A program made the position numbers and the translations under genes. Shown here piece after piece: positions 37,391-46,617 of a stretch of 64,000 bases of DNA. Source of the stretch: Microbacteriaceae bacterium (GTDB lineage: Bacteria; Actinomycetota; Actinomycetes; Actinomycetales; Microbacteriaceae); NCBI GenBank assembly GCA_027487865.1, contig JAIYCT010000007.1:124001-188000 (forward strand), in the 5' to 3' direction. A model generated the notes under the pieces. That model worked only from the letters and a program-made list of their open reading frames with translations, was not told the DNA's origin and ran no database searches. How positions within the stretch are numbered: position 1 is the first letter of the stretch; every line of letters begins with the position of its first letter.

Positions 37391-38661
37391 TGTTGCTCCT
37401 GAACTTGGGTGTTTTTGACAGTAAATCTGCCTTTGAAGATTGTGTGGACTATCTGTCCGGGCAACGTTATGCCAGCGAATGGGTTGTTTATGCTCTTCGA
37501 GTTTGTCTGTCTTTCAATAACTCGCTTTGGTGCTGGGTCAATCAATGCGATGTTCGCTATCGACCCAACACTTAGTTGTCCTTGGTTTTCAAGTCCCGCA
37601 ATCTGTGCGGGCTTTACGCTGAGCACATTTGCGAAGCGTTCCCAGCTCGCACCACTTTGAATGAGCACCTCTTGCAAAACGGATGCGGCGTGCTCAAGGC
37701 CAACCATTCCAAAGGCGGCATTCTGCCACTCACACTCCTTCTTCTCACGAGCGTGAGGGGCGTGATCTGTTCCAATCACATCGATGGTGCCATCAAGCAG
37801 GGCTTCGCGCAGCGCCAAGGTGTCTTCAAGTTTTCTGAGCGGCGGATTCACTTTGTAGACAGAGTCATAACCTCGAACCAGCTCTTCGGTCAGTAGTAAG
37901 TGGTGCGGGGTTACCTCCGCAGTGATGTTGATGCCTCGAGATTTTGCCCACCGAACTACCTCAACAGCACCGGCGGTAGTGAGGTGACAGATGTGAAGTC
38001 TTGAACCCGTTTGCTCAGCAAGCTCTGCGTCTCGCTTGATGATCGATTCTTCTGCCTCGGCAGGCCATCCGGCCATACCCAATTCGGTGGCAAGCGCCCC
38101 AGCGTTCATTTGAGCGCCAAAAGTCATGGTTGGATCCTGGGCGTGCTGCGCAATCACGCCATTGAATGCCTTGACTGCGATTAGGGCTTGGCGCATTAGA
38201 TCCTCATCGAAGACACAGACTCCGTCATCGCTGAACATCCGTACCTTTGAGCGTGATTCGGAGAGACCCTTTATGTCTGAAAGTTCTGCTCCTTGTAGTC
38301 CCTTGGTAACAGAGCCAATCGGTTGCACCTCTACAAACCCTGCTGCTGTGCCGGCATCCAGTATGAGATTCGCCACCTCAGCTGTGTCGGTGACTGGGCT
38401 GGTGTTTGCCATTGCCATTACAGCCGTGTAGCCGCCTGCCGCAGCGCTTTTGCTGCCACTGAGAATTGTTTCGCTCGCCTCAAATCCTGGCTCACGGAGG
38501 TGAGTGTGGACATCTACAAAGCCAGGCAAGGCTTGCAACCCCGCGCAATCAATACCAGAACCAGACACCGAACCGATTTGGGTGATGCGACCGTTTTCGA
38601 TCTCTATATCTGCGCCAGAACCATTTGGCAGAGTGAGGCTTTTGAGAATCAAAGAGGTCAT
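37387..38661 (-). CDS. pyrC: Dihydroorotase
   Basis: PyrC cyclises carbamoyl-aspartate to dihydroorotate. The 424 residues are of the class I type: metal ligands in [18 protein letters not shown] and [11 protein letters not shown], with further active-site SDDGV. Length and motifs argue for an active enzyme and not the inactive partner form. The ATG overlaps the pyrB stop as ATGA. Confidence 0.96.
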   Translation of the reverse strand: MTSLILKSLTLPNGSGADIEIENGRITQIGSVSGSGIDCAGLQALPGFVDVHTHLREPGFEASETILSGSKSAAAGGYTAVMAMANTSPVTDTAEVANLILDAGTAAGFVEVQPIGSVTKGLQGAELSDIKGLSESRSKVRMFSDDGVCVFDEDLMRQALIAVKAFNGVIAQHAQDPTMTFGAQMNAGALATELGMAGWPAEAEESIIKRDAELAEQTGSRLHICHLTTAGAVEVVRWAKSRGINITAEVTPHHLLLTEELVRGYDSVYKVNPPLRKLEDTLALREALLDGTIDVIGTDHAPHAREKKECEWQNAAFGMVGLEHAASVLQEVLIQSGASWERFANVLSVKPAQIAGLENQGQLSVGSIANIALIDPAPKRVIERQTNSKSINNPFAGITLPGQIVHTIFKGRFTVKNTQVQEQQ

Positions 38662-39590
38662 AGCTGCTCCCCGCTCAGACAGCGGTAGAGCACAGCCATT
38701 CTTACCGCTACCCCGTTAGAAACCTGTCTGAGCACCTGTGACCTTGGGTCATCGGCAGCCTCAGATGAAATCTCGAAACCTCTGTTCATTGGCCCCGGGT
38801 GGAGTATCAAGGCGTCTTTGCCAACCATGGCTAAACGGTCACCCTCTAAGCTCCAAGCCTTTGAGTAGTCAGCTGTAGAGCTAAAGAACTCCCCCTGCAT
38901 ACGCTCTTTCTGAACGCGCAACATCATGACAACATCCGGTTTTGCGCTCAGAGCATCCTCGAATGAGTTGTTTACCGTTGCGCCCATTTGCTCTACTCCA
39001 GTAGGGATAAGAGTCCTAGGTCCGGCAACAGTCACAGTCGCTCCCAATAGGTTCAGAAGCAAAATGTTTGATCTTGCGACTCTGCTGTGAAGGATGTCTC
39101 CAACAATCAGTACTTTGAGTCCAGAGAGGTTGTGGCTCAGGCCAAAACCCTGTCTGATAGTCAGAGCGTCCAGCAGTGCCTGGGTTGGGTGTTCATGGGA
39201 TCCATCGCCAGCGTTGATTACACTCGCGGAAATCCAATCCTGCTCTGCCAGAAGCTTCGGAGCTCCCGATAGAGGATGCCTTAGGACAATCGCGTCTGCA
39301 CCTAGAGCCTCGAGAGTCTGAGCGGTGTCCTTGAGCGATTCGCCCTTGGATACCGAAGAGCTATCCGCTGAGAAGTTGATGACGTCTGCACTGAGTCTTT
39401 TGGCTGCAACTTCGAAGCTGATGCGGGTTCGGGTGCTGTTCTCAAAGAATAGGTTTACAACTGTCTTGCCTCTTAGAGCTGGCAGCTTTTTGACCTCACG
39501 ATCATTGACTTGAGAAAGCTGCTGGGCATTGTCTAACAGGCTGATCGCAGCGTCTTTGGTTAGTTCACGTATCGAAGTTAGATGCCTCAC
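38658..39590 (-). CDS. pyrB: Aspartate carbamoyltransferase catalytic subunit
   Basis: PyrB condenses carbamoyl phosphate with aspartate. The 310 residues contain the carbamoyl-phosphate loop STRTR at 52-56, the mobile loop [13 protein letters not shown] and HPTQALLD. No pyrI regulatory subunit follows, as is normal outside the enterobacteria, so control falls to PyrR. The GTG start overlaps pyrR as TAGTG. Confidence 0.97.
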   Translation of the reverse strand: MRHLTSIRELTKDAAISLLDNAQQLSQVNDREVKKLPALRGKTVVNLFFENSTRTRISFEVAAKRLSADVINFSADSSSVSKGESLKDTAQTLEALGADAIVLRHPLSGAPKLLAEQDWISASVINAGDGSHEHPTQALLDALTIRQGFGLSHNLSGLKVLIVGDILHSRVARSNILLLNLLGATVTVAGPRTLIPTGVEQMGATVNNSFEDALSAKPDVVMMLRVQKERMQGEFFSSTADYSKAWSLEGDRLAMVGKDALILHPGPMNRGFEISSEAADDPRSQVLRQVSNGVAVRMAVLYRCLSGEQL

Positions 39591-40117
39591 TAGCCAATCA
39601 CCACCTGATCTTGTCCGTCAGTTTGGTTCAGCAGCACCCTCACTCGTTCGGTTTTTGCGGTCGGTAGGTTCTTCCCTACAAAGTCGGGTCTAATTGGGAG
39701 CTCTCGGTGGCCCCGATCGACGAGTACGGCAAGCTTTACCTGCCTTGGTCTACCAAAATCTGTAATCGCGTCAAGCGCAGCTCTTACGGTCCTTCCCGAG
39801 TAGAGCACGTCGTCAACCAAGACCACCACTTTGTCGGTGATACCGCAGTCTGGAATCGATGTGGCTTGAATTCTGCGCTCTGCGTTAGTTGCATCATCCC
39901 GATACATGGTGATGTCCAAAACGCCGCAGTTGGCTTGGTAGGCGGGGTCTATTTGTTCAAGAAGGGAACTGATTCGCTCAGCAAGATACTTGCCTCTGGT
40001 TGGTATGCCGAGCAGAACTAGATCCTGAGGACCTTCGTTAGCTTCGAGAATTTCATGAGCAATGCGCTTAAGGGCCCGATCAATGTCGGGCGAATCGAGT
40101 ACGACGCGCTCTTGCAT
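39590..40117 (-). CDS. pyrR: Pyrimidine operon regulator / uracil phosphoribosyltransferase PyrR
   Basis: PyrR binds UMP or UTP and a hairpin in pyr mRNA to turn down pyrimidine genes; many homologues also have uracil phosphoribosyltransferase activity. The 175 residues show the PRPP-binding loop [18 protein letters not shown] (about 96-113) and the [13 protein letters not shown] block. It is the first gene of the pyr cluster, with a strong AAGGA 6 bases before the ATG. A PyrR-type RNA hairpin lies right against that ribosome-binding site, indicating autoregulation. Confidence 0.96.
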   Translation of the reverse strand: MQERVVLDSPDIDRALKRIAHEILEANEGPQDLVLLGIPTRGKYLAERISSLLEQIDPAYQANCGVLDITMYRDDATNAERRIQATSIPDCGITDKVVVLVDDVLYSGRTVRAALDAITDFGRPRQVKLAVLVDRGHRELPIRPDFVGKNLPTAKTERVRVLLNQTDGQDQVVIG

Positions 40118-40120
40118 TTG

Positions 40121-40147
40121 CAGTCCTTCTTCGCCTCACAGGACGAA
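40121..40147 (-). promoter_or_regulatory. PyrR-binding RNA hairpin at the pyrR ribosome-binding site
   Basis: On the minus strand TTCGTC and GGCGAA pair (6 bp, one G-U) around the hexaloop CTGTGA at 40130-40147. This fits the known PyrR-binding loop, a CNGNGA hexaloop inside a TCCnGnGAGG core. The 3' arm runs directly into AGAAGGA, the Shine-Dalgarno of pyrR. An alternative pairing, GTCCT with AGGAC, would instead cover the Shine-Dalgarno itself. Translational control of pyrR and the downstream genes, as known in mycobacteria, is inferred. Confidence 0.8.
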
Positions 40148-40169
40148 TTTAAAGGTGGTTTCGTAGAAA

Positions 40170-40175
40170 AGTATA
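40170..40175 (-). promoter_or_regulatory. -10 element of the pyr operon promoter
   Basis: TATACT (minus strand) lies 52 bases before the pyrR ATG, so that transcription would begin upstream of the whole PyrR hairpin. The region 17 bases upstream (inside the nusB end) does not match a -35 hexamer, so the promoter would be -10 driven. Confidence 0.5.
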
Positions 40176-40181
40176 CAGCTA

Positions 40182-40601
40182 TTAGAGAGCTTGGCGACCT
40201 TTAGCTAGGCGTGCCAAAACACCGTTGATGAACTTTGGCGATTCATCGGTTGAAAGCTCCCCCGCAAGACTTACTGCCTCGGAGATTGCGACCTCATTTG
40301 GAACCTCGCTGTTGTGCAGGATCTCCCAGGCGGCCATGCGCAAAATAGCTCTGTCTACGGCAGGCATACGGTCAAGCGACCAGTTGTCCGCAAGCATTTG
40401 AATCTCAGAATCGATTTGATAGGCGTTCTCTAGGTAACCGGTTACCAGCATCTCTGCATAATCGAAAATGCCCTGCTGGTTTTGACGATCCAGCAGCTCG
40501 ACCTCGGTTTGCCTAAGTAGCTCTAGAGCTTCCTCGCCTCGAACATCGGATGCATAGAGGGCATCAAGGGCGCGCTTTCGTGCTTTTGTTCTAGCGCTCA
40601 C
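40182..40601 (-). CDS. nusB: Transcription antitermination factor NusB
   Basis: NusB with S10 binds boxA RNA in rRNA antitermination complexes. The 139-residue all-helical protein shows RKRALDALYASDVRG near the N-terminus, the central VTGYL helix and the C-terminal FINGVLARLAK helix typical of the family. GTG start at 40601 immediately after the efp stop. The efp-nusB pair is conserved in Actinobacteria. Confidence 0.95.
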   Translation of the reverse strand: MSARTKARKRALDALYASDVRGEEALELLRQTEVELLDRQNQQGIFDYAEMLVTGYLENAYQIDSEIQMLADNWSLDRMPAVDRAILRMAAWEILHNSEVPNEVAISEAVSLAGELSTDESPKFINGVLARLAKGRQAL

Positions 40602-41165
40602 CTATTCGCTCACGCGACCCAGGTAGTCACCGGTTCTGGTGTCCACCTTTACTTTGGTGTTGTTCTCAATAAACAGGGGTACCTGGATCTGGAATCCAGT
40701 TTCCAAGGTTGCAGGCTTGGTTCCGCCAGTTGAGCGGTCGCCCTGCAAACCAGGTTCGGTGTAGGTGATCTCTAGCACAACCGACGGTGGAAGTTCGACA
40801 TAGAGCGGGGAGCCTTCGTGCAGTGCAACAGTGGCGACCTGGTTCTCGAGCATGTAGTTAGCAACGTCGCCAACAGTCTCGGTTGAAATAGTGATTTGGT
40901 CGTATGTGGTGTTGTCCATGAAGACGTAGCCGGTGCCATCGTTGTATAGGTACTGCATGTCTCGTCGATCAACGGTCGCGGTGTCAATCTTCACGCCGGC
41001 GTTGAAAGTCTTCTCAACAACCTTGCCGGACAGCACGTGACGCATCTTTGTGCGAACAAAAGCTGGCCCCTTGCCTGGCTTTACGTGCTGGAATTCGATA
41101 ACCGACCACAGCTGTCCTTCCATGTTCAGGACCATGCCGTTTTTTAGATCGTTTGAGGTTGCCAT
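40602..41165 (-). CDS. efp: Translation elongation factor P
   Basis: EF-P rescues ribosomes stalled at polyproline stretches. The 187 residues form three beta domains. The tip loop of domain I is [14 protein letters not shown], with a Lys (about residue 32) in place of the Arg found in rhamnosylated EF-P; no epmA/epmB-type modification gene is nearby. AAGGAG precedes the ATG by 5 bases, a strong site for this region. Confidence 0.96.
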   Translation of the reverse strand: MATSNDLKNGMVLNMEGQLWSVIEFQHVKPGKGPAFVRTKMRHVLSGKVVEKTFNAGVKIDTATVDRRDMQYLYNDGTGYVFMDNTTYDQITISTETVGDVANYMLENQVATVALHEGSPLYVELPPSVVLEITYTEPGLQGDRSTGGTKPATLETGFQIQVPLFIENNTKVKVDTRTGDYLGRVSE

Positions 41166-41192
41166 TCTTCTCCTTGATAAACCTGTGAAATT

Positions 41193-41621
41193 CTAGTTGC
41201 GAGTAAGTTGCTGCAGAGCCAAAAGGTAACTATCGACTCCAAAACCAGCAATAACTCCGGTTGCAACTGCTGAGATAACGCTGTTGTGACGGAAGGTCTC
41301 GCGAGCGTGTGGGTTAGAAATGTGAACCTCGATCAACTTCGAGCGCCCCTTGAGCATGGCGCAGGCATCCCGCAGAGCGTATGAATAGTGAGTGAATGCC
41401 GCAGGGTTCAAAATTACGTCGGCCTTTTCCTCGAAGGCCTGATGCAGCCAAGAGATGAGCTGGTCCTCACTGCCGCTCTGGCCAAAAACAAAATCAACTG
41501 TCGGAGCTTGCTTGCGCATCTGGGCTTCAATGTCTGCAAGGTTCATGGTGCCGTAAACCTCTGGCTCGCGTGCGCCAAGCATGTTGAGGTTCGGACCGTT
41601 TAGGACGTATATCTTGCTCAT
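41193..41621 (-). CDS. aroQ: 3-dehydroquinate dehydratase type II
   Basis: AroQ dehydrates 3-dehydroquinate to 3-dehydroshikimate. The 142-residue dodecamer-type enzyme has the loop with catalytic Arg18 and Tyr23 (NMLGAREPEVYG), NPAAFTHYS and the IEVHISNPHARE block. In many Actinobacteria pepQ follows before efp; here efp follows after 27 bases. Confidence 0.96.
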   Translation of the reverse strand: MSKIYVLNGPNLNMLGAREPEVYGTMNLADIEAQMRKQAPTVDFVFGQSGSEDQLISWLHQAFEEKADVILNPAAFTHYSYALRDACAMLKGRSKLIEVHISNPHARETFRHNSVISAVATGVIAGFGVDSYLLALQQLTRN

Positions 41622-41630
41622 GGGTAAACG

Positions 41631-42662
41631 CTATTCCACAATCGACTGAAATGCGGTGAACAGTAGCTCCGGAGTTGGAGCGCTGAGGATGCCTGGCTTG
41701 CCAATTCCATCCAGCACCACGAACCTCAGCGAGCCTGCTCGGCTCTTTTTGTCTCGTTGCATAGTTGCCAAAAGCTGTTCCCAACGATCTGCCCGATAGG
41801 TCATAGGCAGACCCAGCTTGCCCAAGACCGAGCGGTGTCTTTCCACATCGGACTCTTTTAGGCGACCGCTGAGCATCGATAGTTCTGCAGCGAAAACCAT
41901 TCCAATAGAGATAGCAGCCCCGTGGCGCCACTTATAGCGTTCAGCATGCTCGATGGCGTGGCCAAGAGTGTGACCGTAGTTTAGAAACTCACGCTGCCCA
42001 GACTCTCTAAAGTCTTCCGTTGTGATCTTTTCTTTGATGGCAACCGATCGACGAATGATCTCCGCGAAGGTATCACTCTTTATGTCAGTAGCTTCGTCTG
42101 AACTCTCGACAGCCTCGAGAATCCAGGGGTCAGAGATAAAGCCATACTTCACCACTTCTCCCATGCCAGCCAAAAGCTCATTTCGAGGCAGGGTTTCGAG
42201 TGTGTCTAGATCGATGATTACGCGGTGTGGGAGGTGAAATGCACCAACCAGATTCTTACCCTCGGAGGTATTTATCCCCGTCTTACCGCCGATGGCAGCA
42301 TCCACCATTCCCAAAAGCGTGGTTGGAATGAGGATGGACCTAATCCCGCGAAGCCAAGTTGCGGCCACGAAGCCAGCTAGGTCAGTAGTTGAACCTCCGC
42401 CGATACCCACGACTGCATCGTTGCGGTGGAAATCCGCTTGCCCCATTACCTGCCAGCAGAAGGAGGCGACTTCGATGCGCTTGGCGTCCTCTTCGTTGGG
42501 AACCTCTACCACCAGGGCTTCAAATCCTTTAGCGCGCAGGTCCTCCTGGACCAACAGTGCTGTGGCACTAAGCGCCTGTGGGTGAAGGATCAGAACTTTC
42601 TTTACGCCATCAAGCGAGTTACCAACTTCAGAAAGCAGTGATCTACCAATGATTGAAGTCAT
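41631..42662 (-). CDS. aroB: 3-dehydroquinate synthase
   Basis: AroB cyclises DAHP to 3-dehydroquinate with NAD+ and a metal. The 343 residues show the NAD-binding GIGGGSTTDLAGFVAATW near residue 88, PTTLLGMVDAAIGGKTGIN, GEVVKYG and the metal His residues in NYGHTLGHAIEH. The ATG overlaps the aroK stop as ATGA. Confidence 0.97.
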   Translation of the reverse strand: MTSIIGRSLLSEVGNSLDGVKKVLILHPQALSATALLVQEDLRAKGFEALVVEVPNEEDAKRIEVASFCWQVMGQADFHRNDAVVGIGGGSTTDLAGFVAATWLRGIRSILIPTTLLGMVDAAIGGKTGINTSEGKNLVGAFHLPHRVIIDLDTLETLPRNELLAGMGEVVKYGFISDPWILEAVESSDEATDIKSDTFAEIIRRSVAIKEKITTEDFRESGQREFLNYGHTLGHAIEHAERYKWRHGAAISIGMVFAAELSMLSGRLKESDVERHRSVLGKLGLPMTYRADRWEQLLATMQRDKKSRAGSLRFVVLDGIGKPGILSAPTPELLFTAFQSIVE

Positions 42663-43147
42663 CTGGTTGCCTCCTGCTTGAGTTGGGAAATAAGTGCCTT
42701 GATTGGCTTACCCCCTGTGAAAACGGTAGCAGTAGCGCACTGCTCGTATAGGGCTTTACGTTCTAGGTAAATGGCATCCCAACGCTCCGGGTTGTCCTTT
42801 AGAAGTGGCCGTTTGCTCAAATTGATTTTGTCCAACACGTGCTCGCTTGATGTATCCAGGAAAATGGTTCGGTAGCCCGAGAGCAACCTTCGGTTTTCCT
42901 CGCTGAGCACAATGCCACCACCGGTGGCGATAACTCCCCCGTTAGATAGGGCTTTGATTAGGGCACTGGTTTCTAGGGTCCTGAAGTGCCCCTCACCAAA
43001 TTTGGCGAAAATTTCTACGATGGCACCATGCTCTTTGGCCACCATTTTGTCGGTATCCGCAAATGGCACCTCGAGCTCTTTGGCAAGTTTCTTACCGAGG
43101 GTGGTTTTTCCTGAACCCATCGGTCCAATCAGGATCAAGGTATCCAC
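42659..43147 (-). CDS. aroK: Shikimate kinase
   Basis: AroK phosphorylates shikimate with ATP. The 162-residue P-loop kinase has GPMGSGKTT at 8-16, the shikimate-binding Asp in FADTDKM, HFRTLE with the binding Arg, and GGG near residue 78. The GTG start overlaps the aroC stop as TAGTG. Confidence 0.96.
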   Translation of the reverse strand: MDTLILIGPMGSGKTTLGKKLAKELEVPFADTDKMVAKEHGAIVEIFAKFGEGHFRTLETSALIKALSNGGVIATGGGIVLSEENRRLLSGYRTIFLDTSSEHVLDKINLSKRPLLKDNPERWDAIYLERKALYEQCATATVFTGGKPIKALISQLKQEATR

Positions 43148-44343
43148 TAGGGCTGCGCAATGCGGGACTTAAGTACGTCGGGAATGCTCTCTAGGTAAGA
43201 GGTCAGATTGCGCTTGGTTTCGGTCACTGAATCTCCACCGAACTTCTCCAAGACCGAGTTAGCTACAACTAGGGCAACCATGGCCTCAACAACTACACCT
43301 GCTGCCGGAACTGCGCAAACATCCGATCTCTGATGGTGAGCGGTGGCAGCATCGCCGGTGGAAGTGTCAATAGTCTGCAGAGCCTTAGGGACGGTGCTGA
43401 TTGGCTTCATTCCAGCCCGAACTCTTATTACCTCGCCGTTTGACATACCACCCTCGACACCGCCGGCTCGGTCAGTGATTCTGTGGACTGATCCATCTTC
43501 GCGAATCATTTCATCGTGAGCCACACTGCCTCTGCGTTTAGTGGTCTCGAGGCCATCTCCGATTTCGACGGACTTCATTGCTTGGATACCCATGACAGCA
43601 GCTGCGAGCTGTGCATCTAGTCTGCGATCCCAGTGCACATATGAGCCAAGCCCTGGAGGGCAACCATAGACCAAAGTCTCTGTCACGCCACCGATGGTGT
43701 CGCCAGATGAGTGGCAGTCATCAATCTCTGCAACCATCGCCGCACTGGCATCCTTGTCAAAGCACCGAACCGCGTTCGCGTCCAAGGTCTCGTTATCGCT
43801 TGGTCGTGGAAGAACCGTGCTGTTATTCAGAGCAGTACCAATGGCAACGGTGTGGGTAACCAACTCGATTCCGAGTTCGCTGAGGAAGTTCTTGGCAATT
43901 TGGCCAAGTGCGACCCTGGTAGCGGTTTCTCTTGCCGATGCCCGCTCTAGCACGGGTCGCGCTTCATCAAAGCCATACTTCTGCATGCCGGTGAAATCCG
44001 CATGCCCAGGCCTAGGCCTGGTTAGGGGTGCTCCCCTAGCGCCGGTTAGTTCGTCAGCTTCGATGGGTGCTGCGGACATAACGGTTTCCCATTTTGGCCA
44101 CTCCGTATTTGCAATACGAATCGCAATCGGTCCACCCTGGGTGAGCCCAAATCGAATTCCGGAGGAGAGAGTTACCTGGTCCTGCTCGAACTTCATGCGA
44201 GCTCCGCGCCCGTAGCCAAGTCTTCGCTGGGATAGTGCATCTTGGATGTCACTCGCCAAAACCGGCACGCCAGCAGGCAGACCCTCTATGACTCCAATGA
44301 GTTCAGGGCCATGAGATTCCCCAGCAGTAATCCAGCGCAACAT
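43147..44343 (-). CDS. aroC: Chorismate synthase
   Basis: AroC makes chorismate from EPSP with reduced FMN. The 398 residues start with the signature [18 protein letters not shown] and keep [15 protein letters not shown] and [12 protein letters not shown], and HDEMI near the FMN site. aroA and the DAHP synthase gene are elsewhere, so the cluster supplies five of the seven shikimate enzymes (aroE, C, K, B, Q) that feed the trp genes downstream. Confidence 0.97.
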   Translation of the reverse strand: MLRWITAGESHGPELIGVIEGLPAGVPVLASDIQDALSQRRLGYGRGARMKFEQDQVTLSSGIRFGLTQGGPIAIRIANTEWPKWETVMSAAPIEADELTGARGAPLTRPRPGHADFTGMQKYGFDEARPVLERASARETATRVALGQIAKNFLSELGIELVTHTVAIGTALNNSTVLPRPSDNETLDANAVRCFDKDASAAMVAEIDDCHSSGDTIGGVTETLVYGCPPGLGSYVHWDRRLDAQLAAAVMGIQAMKSVEIGDGLETTKRRGSVAHDEMIREDGSVHRITDRAGGVEGGMSNGEVIRVRAGMKPISTVPKALQTIDTSTGDAATAHHQRSDVCAVPAAGVVVEAMVALVVANSVLEKFGGDSVTETKRNLTSYLESIPDVLKSRIAQP

Positions 44344-44347
44344 CTGT

Positions 44348-45136
44348 CTATTTTGCCATGTCTAAAGCGCTTCGGATGGCCAAGAGCAATTCTTTCTCGC
44401 CCGGAAGGGGTTCAGACAGGTCATTTCCAGCGAATAAACGCTGCTGTCCAACTGCCTGCCAGATCAGCATCTCTAGTCCAGAAACTGTTCTCTCAGAGCC
44501 CCATAGCCCTGCTGCCCTAGAGGGCCATGGATCGTAGGCGACATCCAACAGCACTCCACTTGGCTTGGTTGCAACGCTATCTAGATGCTCATCAAGTCCA
44601 CGGGGTGGAAGCGTTGAAATGACCATCTCTGCCTGCACAGCCTTGTGAAGTAGCGGTTCGGTCTTGATTTCATACTCGGCCGTGAGTTGCTTGATTGCAG
44701 CTGAGTTTCTGCCCCAGATCACAACGCTCTTGTCTAACTCCTGCATGGCGACTATCGCACTTCGTGCGGTGGCTCCGGTGCCAAGGATTGCGACCGTTCT
44801 AAATTTCTTACTCGCCAGCGCCATTTGGATGCCGAACACATCTGTGTTGTAGGCATCCCAGCCAGTATCTGTGCGCAGCAGAGTATTAGCAGCACCGCTA
44901 GCTATTGCTACTGAATCGACTCGCTCTGCAAGATTCAGCGCTTCCTCTTTCAGCGGCATGGTGACGCTAAATCCTCGGTAGTCTATCGACTTGGTGGCTA
45001 GGAATTCCTCCAGCGCACTGCTCACCTCGAATGAGCCATATTCCGCATCAACGCCTAGTGACGCGAACGCGGCGCTATGGATAACTGGGGATTTTGAATG
45101 AGAGATTGGTGATCCAAGCACCGCATATCGCTTAAT
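44348..45136 (-). CDS. aroE: Shikimate dehydrogenase (apparent ATT start)
   Basis: AroE reduces 3-dehydroshikimate with NADPH. The protein has [12 protein letters not shown] at the shikimate site, [10 protein letters not shown] with the catalytic Lys, NTDVFG, the nucleotide loop [10 protein letters not shown] and the C-terminal [12 protein letters not shown]. The family N-terminus (KRYAVLGSP) is reached only by an ATT codon at 45136, placed 7 bases after GGAG and overlapping the mltG stop as ATTAA; this gives 262 residues. Alternatives are a GTG at 45121 that removes the first strand, or an upstream start that adds 44 Ser/Arg-rich residues inside mltG. The gene is certain; the start is my inference. 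Confidence 0.88.
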   Translation of the reverse strand: MKRYAVLGSPISHSKSPVIHSAAFASLGVDAEYGSFEVSSALEEFLATKSIDYRGFSVTMPLKEEALNLAERVDSVAIASGAANTLLRTDTGWDAYNTDVFGIQMALASKKFRTVAILGTGATARSAIVAMQELDKSVVIWGRNSAAIKQLTAEYEIKTEPLLHKAVQAEMVISTLPPRGLDEHLDSVATKPSGVLLDVAYDPWPSRAAGLWGSERTVSGLEMLIWQAVGQQRLFAGNDLSEPLPGEKELLLAIRSALDMAK

Positions 45137-46196
45137 CTTTCCACTCCGGATTCTCGCGCAACCAGGCGTAGAACTCCTGTGCAGCTCTCTCGTGTTCGGT
45201 GAGCGTGACGCTGAACTTAGTCTCACCGGTCTTGAGGTTGACTGTGACGAAGAATAGCCAGTCGCCATCGGCTGGCCTGAGCGCGGCCTCGATGGCTAGT
45301 TCCCCCGGGTTAGAAATAGGACCAGCTGGCAGGCCTGTGTAGACGTAGGTGTTGTAAGGACTCTTATCGGCCCGCTGGGCGTCTGTGGTGGTCACTGTCT
45401 TGCCATTGGTGCCGTAATTCACCGTTGCGTCGGACTGCAGCAGCATCCCAACATCCAAACGGTTCTGGAATACCCGCGCGACCTTGAAAAAGTCCTCTTC
45501 CAGTTTTGCCTCGGACTGGATCAGAGCCGCAAGATTCACGACATCAAATGAGTCCTTCAGCGCAATGTCGTACTGCTCGAGCTCCGCTTCGGCTCTATCA
45601 ACCATTGTGTTGATTACGGTCTTGGCGGTGACCCCCGGATCAAACGTGTATGTTGCAGGAAATAGATACCCTTCCGCGTTGAGTGCTGCTTCCGGAAGAC
45701 GCGGCATGATGGCTTCAATCGCCTGGGCAATGTCCTTCTCGTCGAGTTTCAGATCAGAAACCAATTGTGGAACGATCTCCCTGATTCGAAAGCCTTCTGG
45801 AATTGTGGTCTGCACGACGATTCGGTTCTTACCTTCGATAAGTACTTCTAGTGCTCGCTTGCCGGATAGCTTGGTGGGGAACTCATAGGTTCCTGGATAA
45901 ATAATGAAATCCGTGGTCAGCATGTCACGGTAGATCGCATCAAAACTCAAGATGATGTCTGCTTCCACCATCTTTCGCGCAACTGCAGCACCATCCTCGC
46001 CGGCTTCAATAACGATGTAGGTAGGTGCGCCTGGCTCACCGGAATAGTCCGCCACCTGAAAGCGCGAAATGAACTCTCTAATGGAATCTGTTGCGAGGGC
46101 CGCGACACCGCCAACGATACCGGCTACCAGCAGTAGCGCGAGCGATCCAAATAGCAGCCTTCTGCGCCTTTTTTGGCTATCGGTCTGTGATGTCAT
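45132..46196 (-). CDS. mltG: Endolytic transglycosylase MltG
   Basis: MltG cuts nascent glycan strands at the membrane and limits their length. The 354 residues comprise a basic cytoplasmic start (KRRRR), one membrane helix (about 14-36), a LysM-like region and the YceG catalytic domain. The catalytic Glu is in LAALIQSEA (about residue 229), and SDATVNYG and LPAGPISNPG are the other conserved blocks. The ATG at 46196 overlaps ruvX by 20 bases; the TTG just before it is also possible. Confidence 0.94.
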   Translation of the reverse strand: MTSQTDSQKRRRRLLFGSLALLLVAGIVGGVAALATDSIREFISRFQVADYSGEPGAPTYIVIEAGEDGAAVARKMVEADIILSFDAIYRDMLTTDFIIYPGTYEFPTKLSGKRALEVLIEGKNRIVVQTTIPEGFRIREIVPQLVSDLKLDEKDIAQAIEAIMPRLPEAALNAEGYLFPATYTFDPGVTAKTVINTMVDRAEAELEQYDIALKDSFDVVNLAALIQSEAKLEEDFFKVARVFQNRLDVGMLLQSDATVNYGTNGKTVTTTDAQRADKSPYNTYVYTGLPAGPISNPGELAIEAALRPADGDWLFFVTVNLKTGETKFSVTLTEHERAAQEFYAWLRENPEWKD

Positions 46197-46617
46197 CAAG
46201 TGCGACTCCCGCTAGGTTCCCACGCTCTGAGTTCAGCGCGAAGTCCAGAATAAGTGCAGCTGCCTGCGCATCGATGTATTCACGGGACTCTTTCACCTTC
46301 TTGCCAGATAGGTGCAGCATCTGCTGGGCTGATTTTGTGGTGAGACGCTCATCTATCATTCGGACGGTGATGCCGTGCTCCGCTATAAGTTTCGCGAAGT
46401 CAATTGCACTTTGGGTAGAAGCGGTGAAGTTGCCCTTTAGGTTCAGTGGCAGCCCGACGTAGACGACTAAGACCTGCTTTTGCTCCGTGATTTCAAGGAC
46501 TCGTGCTACAGGATTATCGGTCGCGGAAATGCTTTCTAGCGGAAGTGCAAGCGTTCCTTCGCTAACTGCCACTCCGATACGAGCGCTCCCAACATCTATC
46601 GCAAGACGGCGGCTCAC
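46177..46617 (-). CDS. ruvX: RuvX/YqgF Holliday-junction-type resolvase
   Basis: RuvX is an RNase H-fold nuclease implicated in 16S rRNA 5'-end maturation and junction resolution. The 146 residues keep Asp8 in AIDVGSARIGVA, VYVGLPLNLKG, and the DERLTT motif with the second acid. The GTG start overlaps the alaS stop as GTGA; alaS-ruvX-mltG is a conserved set. Confidence 0.94.
   Translation of the reverse strand: MSRRLAIDVGSARIGVAVSEGTLALPLESISATDNPVARVLEITEQKQVLVVYVGLPLNLKGNFTASTQSAIDFAKLIAEHGITVRMIDERLTTKSAQQMLHLSGKKVKESREYIDAQAAALILDFALNSERGNLAGVALDDITDR

Noticed and set aside
43694-44215. 173-codon plus-strand frame opposite aroC
   Set aside because: Complement-frame artefact; aroC motifs are complete on the minus strand.
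45137-45268. Extended N-terminus of aroE
   Set aside because: Ser/Arg/Thr-rich residues are the shifted frame of the mltG 3' end and unlike any shikimate dehydrogenase.
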